Shown here: piece after piece, positions 58,985 through 64,000 of the stretch
Layout of the letters: the number at the start of each line of letters is the position of its first letter
Position numbering within the stretch: the first letter of the stretch is position 1
Source of the DNA: Bacteroidaceae bacterium
GTDB taxonomy: Bacteria; Bacteroidota; Bacteroidia; Bacteroidales; Bacteroidaceae
Reading direction: 5' to 3'
Length of the DNA stretch: 64,000 bases
Assembly (NCBI GenBank): GCA_017540585.1
Contig: JAFYAT010000088.1
Coordinates: forward strand, 54,749-118,748
Notes under the pieces: generated by a model
Databases searched by the model: none
Seen by the model: the letters and a program-made list of their open reading frames with translations, nothing else
What the model was told of the DNA's origin: nothing
Made by a program: the position numbers and the translations under genes

Positions 58985-61723
58985 ATGAAATCAACTATCA
59001 ACCAAGTATGTAAGGGATTATTCCTTTCACTCGTGACTTCCTGTACCCTTTTCGTTCAGGAAGCAAAGGCATGGACAGGTTCTACACCTGCCAATGGACA
59101 GAACTACTATCTCTACAATCTTTATCAGGAGAAGTTCCTATCGTATGGTAACAGTTGGGGCACTCAGGTAAGTCTCGACAACAACAAACCTATGCTTTGT
59201 ACTGTCAACAAGAACGGCACAAAGTGGACAATCAACACCCACTACAGCCTCTCGTCTCAGAGTTACAACGCAAGTGTGAACAACTACATGATTGTGGTGG
59301 ATGGCGTACCTTTCGTCAATAGCAACTACGGTACAAGCGACACAAACTTCACCACACGCACACCACAGTCATTCACCATCTCATCTTCTGATGATAGAGG
59401 CTATTATCTCACATACACATCGTCGGGCACGACGCAGGCTCTCATGTTCGGAACAGGAACAGCATGCGAGATTGCGAATCTCAATCAGGGCTTCAACCGC
59501 AGCAAGGCAGAATGGCTCTTTATTACCGAAGCTGAATATAATGCACACATGGATAAGAAGCGTTTCGTAGCGGCATCCATGAATGTGGACGGAATGCCTA
59601 AGACCATCCGCATAGCAGGAGTATATAACTATACGCTCAATCCAGATGCCAAGGAGAGTGCTGGTGCAACTGCCATCGGAAGGAAACTCGTGAACATGGG
59701 TTACGACTTCATAGGTGTGAGCGAGGACTTCAACTACAATACGGAGATTATGAACGAGATTGGTAGTATATACAATCAAGGTACTCACCGTGGTAAGATT
59801 GAAACTTCACTTGCTGCTTATTCACGTATCATCTCCCAGACATCACCTGTATTCAATATTGACGGTCTCAACTTCTTCTGGAACAAGGAAAAGGCAACAG
59901 CAAGTAATGAGACATGGGTACGTTGGAATGATCACTACGGCTACACAAGCGACGGTGCTGACGGACTCATAGCCAAGGGCTACCGTTTCTACACCATAAC
60001 ACTCAACGATGGAACTCAGATTGATGTCTATACTCTCCACATGGATGCAGAGACAAGCGAAGGTGACAACCTTGCGCGTGAGTCACAGATGACTCAGCTT
60101 GCCAACGCTATCATAGCATCCAACAACGGCAATCCAATCCTCATCATAGGTGACACCAACTGCCGTTACACACGTGACCGTATCAAGACACTCCTCATCG
60201 ACCGCATCAATGCTGACAGCCGCTTCACCATCAAGGACGCATGGATAGAACAAGCACGTGGAGGCATCTATCCTGCATGTGGCGGAAACTCAATCATGGC
60301 AAGTGAGGAAGGTTACCGCAAGGGCGAGGTTGTTGATAAGATTTTCTACATCAACAACACCCAGAGCGATGTACAGATTCAGGCAGAGACCTATCTTCAG
60401 GACCTCAGTTTCATCAACGACGAGGGCGAGCCTCTTGCAGACCACTGGCCATGTGTGATTGAGTTCAGTTATACAACGAATATTGTTCCACCTGTTCCAG
60501 AACCTGATACGACAGAACTATCAGGAATATACTACTTCCGCAACGTAGAGTCAGGCGCATTCCTCAAGCAAGGTGGATGGTGGGGAACTCATGCCGTTCA
60601 GGGCAACTATGGTTCACCAATGACCGTTACTCCAGTAAATGACAAGTATGTCATACAGTCAAACATCGGTTTCCTCTCACAGGGTGACCATTACATGGAC
60701 GCATCAACTGAACAGAGATGGAACATCACCAAGACTGGCAACTACTATACTATTACATATAATAATAATGGTACGGTCATGGCTCTCACGGGTAACGACC
60801 CAACCACATTCCCTCATGGTGCAAACACACGCTACGTGACATGCGCACCACAGAACACAAGCGACGACTACCAGAAGTGGGAGCTTCTCACAGCCGAAGA
60901 CCTCCTCGCAGAGATGGCTTATGCATCAGAGAACAATCCGATAAACATTACTCACCTGCTTTATGGTGCTAACTTTGACCGCAACGACACAGAGGGTCGC
61001 AGTCATTGGGTAAACAGCATAACTCCTGATGCTTCAAAGATGTCATATAATCTCTCAGGTGGACTCATCGAAGACTACAACGGCAACCCTTGTGCCGAAG
61101 TATATATCAGTTCGTACAGCGGATGGACAACATACGCCACCACTTGGGAGATAAGCCAGACAATAACGGGTGTGCCTAATGGACACTATCGTGTAACGTG
61201 TCAGGCATTCTACCGTGACGGCAATATGAACCAGAACAATCCGGGCACAATACACACACGTCTATATGCAGGTACTGGAGCAAATGCGACAAGCAAAGCC
61301 ATTGCAAGCATATATTCTGCCCATTGCACCACACCTATAGGTGCTGGCAACAGAGACAAGGACGGCTACTACATACCAGACGGAATGGAAGATGCATCAG
61401 GATTCTTCAACGCTGGCTACTATAACAACACGCTTGAGTTCAACGTTACTGACGGTACTATCCGAATTGCAATAGGTAAGCCAACGACAACAAAGAGCAC
61501 TTCAAGCTGGACATGCTTCGACAATTTCCAGATTGAGTATCTCGGCACAACCTACTACGAGGCACCTGCACGCATAAACACAGCAACAAGTATTTCGGAG
61601 TTAGGAAACAACACTGAAGGTGCTGAGTTCTACAACCTCAATGGTACTCGCACTAATTCACTCAACAAGGGCGTGAACATCATACGCACTAAGAACGGTG
61701 ATACAATAAAAATTATGAAGTAA
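58985..61723 (+). CDS. Secreted endonuclease/exonuclease/phosphatase-family protein
   Basis: The protein has 912 residues with a signal peptide to residue 29 (VQEAKA). The first module (YYLYNLYQEKFLSYGNSWGTQVSLDN) is shared with the protein at 13000. The EEP domain spans about residues 190-495: ASMNVDGMP (metal Asn), DFIGVSEDF (catalytic Glu), VYTLHMDAE (His), LIIGDTNCRYTRDR (Asp-x-Asn), DKIFY and LADHWPCVIEF (Asp-His). This resembles bacterial sphingomyelinases and related phosphodiesterases more than nucleases. A second trefoil-like module (GIYYFRNVESGAFLKQGGWWGTH) starts near 515 and a beta-sandwich module near 660-860. The C-terminal EFYNLNGTRTNSLNKGVNII looks like a type IX secretion tail. 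The substrate is uncertain: phospholipid, sphingolipid or sugar phosphate. Confidence 0.88.
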   Translation: MKSTINQVCKGLFLSLVTSCTLFVQEAKAWTGSTPANGQNYYLYNLYQEKFLSYGNSWGTQVSLDNNKPMLCTVNKNGTKWTINTHYSLSSQSYNASVNNYMIVVDGVPFVNSNYGTSDTNFTTRTPQSFTISSSDDRGYYLTYTSSGTTQALMFGTGTACEIANLNQGFNRSKAEWLFITEAEYNAHMDKKRFVAASMNVDGMPKTIRIAGVYNYTLNPDAKESAGATAIGRKLVNMGYDFIGVSEDFNYNTEIMNEIGSIYNQGTHRGKIETSLAAYSRIISQTSPVFNIDGLNFFWNKEKATASNETWVRWNDHYGYTSDGADGLIAKGYRFYTITLNDGTQIDVYTLHMDAETSEGDNLARESQMTQLANAIIASNNGNPILIIGDTNCRYTRDRIKTLLIDRINADSRFTIKDAWIEQARGGIYPACGGNSIMASEEGYRKGEVVDKIFYINNTQSDVQIQAETYLQDLSFINDEGEPLADHWPCVIEFSYTTNIVPPVPEPDTTELSGIYYFRNVESGAFLKQGGWWGTHAVQGNYGSPMTVTPVNDKYVIQSNIGFLSQGDHYMDASTEQRWNITKTGNYYTITYNNNGTVMALTGNDPTTFPHGANTRYVTCAPQNTSDDYQKWELLTAEDLLAEMAYASENNPINITHLLYGANFDRNDTEGRSHWVNSITPDASKMSYNLSGGLIEDYNGNPCAEVYISSYSGWTTYATTWEISQTITGVPNGHYRVTCQAFYRDGNMNQNNPGTIHTRLYAGTGANATSKAIASIYSAHCTTPIGAGNRDKDGYYIPDGMEDASGFFNAGYYNNTLEFNVTDGTIRIAIGKPTTTKSTSSWTCFDNFQIEYLGTTYYEAPARINTATSISELGNNTEGAEFYNLNGTRTNSLNKGVNIIRTKNGDTIKIMK

Positions 61724-61736
61724 ACATAAAAAGCAC

Positions 61737-61780
61737 ATCCCTCCTGCTTGTCCAATGGGGTAGCAGGAGGGATTTTTTTA
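61737..61780 (+). terminator. Terminator after the EEP-family gene
   Basis: ATCCCTCCTGCT (61737-61748) pairs perfectly with AGCAGGAGGGAT (61762-61773), followed by TTTTTT. Confidence 0.9.
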
Positions 61781-61811
61781 CCATTATGATTATTTTTTTC
61801 CTCAAATTCTG

Positions 61812-61840
61812 TTGTACTTAATCAAAAAAACGTATTTTTG
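61812..61840 (+). promoter_or_regulatory. Promoter of the C4-dicarboxylate transporter gene
   Basis: TTG (61812-61814), 18 bp, TATTTTTG (61833-61840). The leader is about 120 nt and AT-rich. Confidence 0.65.
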
Positions 61841-61965
61841 CCATTGTATTTTCAGAAGTGAAATGTTAATGAACTTTACACTATAGGCTTTCTGTATTGT
61901 CATGAATGTCTATAATCGATAGAACATAAAACTTAAATTTACAAACTTTAAAAATCTAATATATT

Positions 61966-63336
61966 ATGTTGGTTATGATTCTCGAACTATTGATAGTTCT
62001 CATCTGCCTCTATATAGGCTCACGCTACGGAAGTCTTGCCTTAGGTGCAATCTCAGGCATCGGACTCGCAATCCTCGTTCTTGGTTTCGGACTCAAACCA
62101 GGTACACCACCAACGGACGTAATATACATCATCATTGCTGCCGTCACCTGTGCTGGTATCATGCAGGCAGCAGGCGGTATGGATTGGCTCATCCAGATAG
62201 CAGAGAAGATGCTCAGGAAACATCCTGAGCACATCACCTTCCTTGCACCTATATGCACATTCTGCCTCACCATCCTTGTGGGCACAGGTCATGTGGTTTA
62301 CACCCTCATGCCTATCATCGTGGATATCGCCATCAAGAAGGGCATACGTCCTGAACGTCCTTGTGCCGTAGCAAGCGTAGCTTCACAGGTAGGTATCACG
62401 TGCTCCCCTATTGCAGCAGCCGTGGCTTCATTTGTGGTCATCTCCAATGCTAACGGATTTGATGTGAACAATCTTGAGGTCATTGCCGTTACAATACCGG
62501 CATGTCTATGCGGATTGATATGTGCTTCATTCGCATCCTACCACCGTGGTCTTGACCTCGACAAGGACCCTGAGTTCCAGAAGAGACTTCAGAACAAGGA
62601 GTTCCGCGCCCAGCTTTACGGAACAAGCACCACACTCGACAAGGAGATTTCTCCTGACGCAAAGCGTGCGGTAATGATTTTCTGCCTCGCAATACTTGCC
62701 ATCGTGATGTTTTCCGTGTTCCAGATATTAGGTCACGACATACGCCCTGCCTTTGAGACTGGCAAGACACTTGAAGACGGTTCACCTGTACTCAAGCCAC
62801 TCGGTATGAACATCATCATCCAGATTGTACTTATCACTGCAGCCGCTCTCATGATTATCTTCTGCAAGGCACAACCAAAGAAAGCTGTGGGTGGAGCTGT
62901 ATGGCAGTCAGGTATGGTGGCAGTAGTGGCTATCTACGGTATTGCATGGCTTGCCGACACATACTTTGCTAACCACCTCGGCACAATGCAGGAAGCTCTA
63001 ACAGAGATTGTCAGCGAATATCCTTGGACCATAGCTTTCGCATTCTTCATTGTATCTGTGCTTATCAACTCACAGGGAGCTGTCGTGGTAGCCATGCTTC
63101 CACTTGCCTACAAGCTTGGCATTCCTGGCCCTGTACTCCTTGGCGTACTCCCATCTGTATATGGATATTTCTTCATTCCGAACTATCCATCAGATATCGC
63201 CACAGTCAACTTTGACCGCACAGGCACAACAGTCATCGGTAAGTACTTGCTCAACCACTCCTTCATGATGCCAGGTCTCATCAGCGTCATCGTCTCCACC
63301 ATCGTCGGCTATGCTCTCACAATGGTATTCTATTGA
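61966..63336 (+). CDS. Anaerobic C4-dicarboxylate transporter (DcuA/DcuB family)
   Basis: The protein has 456 residues and 10-12 membrane segments. Family motifs are YGSLALGAISGIGLAILVLGFGLKPG, IMQAAGGMDWLIQIAEKMLRKHPEHITFLAP, GTGHVVYTLMPIIVDIAIKKGIRPERPCAVASVASQVGITCSPIAAAVA and the late PSVYGYFFIPNYPSDIATVNFDRTGTT. Dcu carriers exchange fumarate, malate or aspartate for succinate during fumarate respiration. This fits with the frdCAB operon at 29047, although the two loci are 30 kb apart. It is a single-gene unit. Confidence 0.95.
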   Translation: MLVMILELLIVLICLYIGSRYGSLALGAISGIGLAILVLGFGLKPGTPPTDVIYIIIAAVTCAGIMQAAGGMDWLIQIAEKMLRKHPEHITFLAPICTFCLTILVGTGHVVYTLMPIIVDIAIKKGIRPERPCAVASVASQVGITCSPIAAAVASFVVISNANGFDVNNLEVIAVTIPACLCGLICASFASYHRGLDLDKDPEFQKRLQNKEFRAQLYGTSTTLDKEISPDAKRAVMIFCLAILAIVMFSVFQILGHDIRPAFETGKTLEDGSPVLKPLGMNIIIQIVLITAAALMIIFCKAQPKKAVGGAVWQSGMVAVVAIYGIAWLADTYFANHLGTMQEALTEIVSEYPWTIAFAFFIVSVLINSQGAVVVAMLPLAYKLGIPGPVLLGVLPSVYGYFFIPNYPSDIATVNFDRTGTTVIGKYLLNHSFMMPGLISVIVSTIVGYALTMVFY

Positions 63337-63383
63337 CCTTTATTCATTATACATTATGGTCGTAGATTGTAGATGATATAGAA

Positions 63384-63551
63384 ATAAGTAGGTGTGCATA
63401 ATTATTTTTACAATCCTTGCATCGCCTACTGCGCATCTTCACCGCCTAAAAACAATCGAGTAGGAGTCACTACACTCATTTATTTTAGGCGCTGAACCTA
63501 CATCATTAATCAATACAATCATTATAAAAATAATTTTGCACACCTACTTAT
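63384..63551. mobile_element. 168-bp inverted-repeat element (second MITE-like family)
   Basis: The ends are 27-bp inverted repeats with one mismatch: the left begins ATAAGTAGGTGTGCA and the right ends TGCACACCTACTTAT, each continuing inward with AATTATTTTTA-type sequence. A nested CGCCTAAAA / TTTTAGGCG pair and GAGTAGGAGTCACTAC lie inside. No gene is encoded and no flanking duplication is evident. It follows the Dcu gene by 47 bp and may act as its terminator region. Confidence 0.75.
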
Positions 63552-63585
63552 ACAAACATTTCCACAATTATAACGGAAATGCTTC

Positions 63586-63637
63586 ATACGGGTAAACGAG
63601 GTCAATGATACGCATTATTGAACTCGTTTATCCGTAT
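63586..63637. repeat. 15-bp inverted repeat hairpin
   Basis: ATACGGGTAAACGAG (63586-63600) and CTCGTTTATCCGTAT (63623-63637) pair with one G-T, and TCAAT/ATTGA continues inside. It lies between the 168-bp element and the IS. The remainder of 63638-63833 is AT-rich with nothing gene-like. Confidence 0.7.
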
Positions 63638-63833
63638 TTATCATTGTACGCACAACATAAAGGACAAAGTGCAATCTGAGTGCCATGTTATTCTGTCTTT
63701 TCGTCACATTTTCACAATTGTAAACGACAAAAATATTTCTTGCTAATGTGTAATATTTGCATTATTGCATAAATAGTCGTTCCTTAATAAGACTACAAAA
63801 GATTGTTATATAGTAAAATATATCACAAATTAG

Positions 63834-63864
63834 TTTGATAAATCTGCAAGTATTTGTACCTTTG
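63834..63864 (+). promoter_or_regulatory. Promoter of the transposase gene, bracketed by an inverted repeat
   Basis: TTTG (63834-63837), 19 bp, TACCTTTG (63857-63864). AATCTGCAAGT (63841-63851) and ACTTGCAGATT (63874-63884) are perfect 11-bp inverted repeats around the -7 box and the RNA start, so the leader would begin with one arm only. Confidence 0.75.
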
Positions 63865-63887
63865 TGGTATAAAACTTGCAGATTTTC

Positions 63888-64000
63888 ATGTATAATCGTC
63901 ATCAGAAAGCACCATCATTGTTCAGCAATTTGTCTGATATGCTGAATCAACAGCATCCATTATACCTGTTGGCAGGTGAGATTGACTGGAATATGTTAGA
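63888..64000 (+). CDS. IS1182/IS5-type transposase, N-terminal fragment cut by window end
   Basis: The ATG at 63888 opens a frame running off the window (37 codons): MYNRHQKAPSLFSNLSDM, LNQQHPLYLLAGEIDW, NML. The phrase LNQQHPLYLLAGEIDW is typical of the first helix of IS5/IS1182 family transposases in Bacteroidota. The DDE catalytic core lies outside the window, so activity cannot be judged. The left end of the IS cannot be fixed without its right end. Confidence 0.7.
   Translation, partial: MYNRHQKAPSLFSNLSDMLNQQHPLYLLAGEIDWNML

Noticed and set aside
1-64000. tRNA, rRNA or tmRNA genes
   Set aside because: No cloverleaf with T-loop sequence or rRNA-like stretch was noticed on either strand by eye. 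A model search could still find one.

Overview
The window looks like a chromosomal segment of a Bacteroidales bacterium, most likely Prevotella or a close relative. The evidence is: promoters of the Bacteroidota type (TTTG, then 19-20 bp, then TAnnTTTG); weak or absent Shine-Dalgarno sites; a frdCAB-type succinate dehydrogenase/fumarate reductase operon; DUF4954, DUF4254 and DUF4625 families; fimbrillin-like lipoproteins; very large secreted proteins, two of which end in short C-terminal tails resembling type IX secretion signals; and the low-complexity intergenic repeats typical of that group. No rRNA, tRNA or CRISPR array was seen.

Layout. 1-8161 (minus): a >2,000-residue secreted multi-module protein cut by the window start, a fimbrillin-like lipoprotein and a 62-residue peptide gene. 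9028-12046: a DUF4954 beta-helix protein and, convergent to it, an AAA ATPase. 13000-20748: a 2,516-residue secreted protein followed by a 56-residue peptide of the same type as the first. 21035-21543: a toxin-antitoxin pair whose toxin gene is cut by a 171-bp inverted-repeat element. 21625-28897: housekeeping genes (pyrH, xerD, an S41 protease, an Lrp/AsnC regulator, ribD, a predicted outer-membrane protein). 29047-32573: frdCAB. 32775-35503: pyrE, an SRPBCC-like protein, argH. 35626-38202: lipoproteins and a Wzx-type flippase. 38605-42301 (minus): a metal-uptake-like locus (His/Cys membrane protein, TonB-dependent receptor, two DUF4625 lipoproteins).

42425-56891 is a surface-glycan region: a YejM/PbgA-like sulfatase-fold membrane protein, a GT32-GT2 fusion, GT14, two GT2, GT11 and an LTA-synthase-like protein on one side; a polysaccharide deacetylase, polyprenyl-glycosyltransferase, GT87-like and GtrA operon on the other; then a GT4 and a DUF4254 protein. 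56982-58748 holds a candidate small RNA and a DUF4143-type ATPase behind three evenly spaced palindromes. 58985-61723 is a secreted endonuclease/exonuclease/phosphatase-fold protein, 61966-63336 a C4-dicarboxylate transporter, and an IS transposase begins at 63888. frdCAB and the Dcu transporter together fit anaerobic fumarate respiration.

Most unusual features: (1) a 171-bp miniature inverted-repeat element with two almost identical copies, one flanked by a perfect 8-bp direct repeat and one interrupting a RelE-like toxin gene, plus a diverged third copy; (2) a second 168-bp inverted-repeat element, one end of which also sits at the start of a glycosyltransferase gene; (3) two AAA-type ATPase genes whose promoters are each overlaid by three tandem repeats of unrelated sequence; (4) tiny MKK-type peptide genes paired with giant secreted proteins; (5) gene 3' ends and even a gene interior invaded by intergenic repeat sequence.
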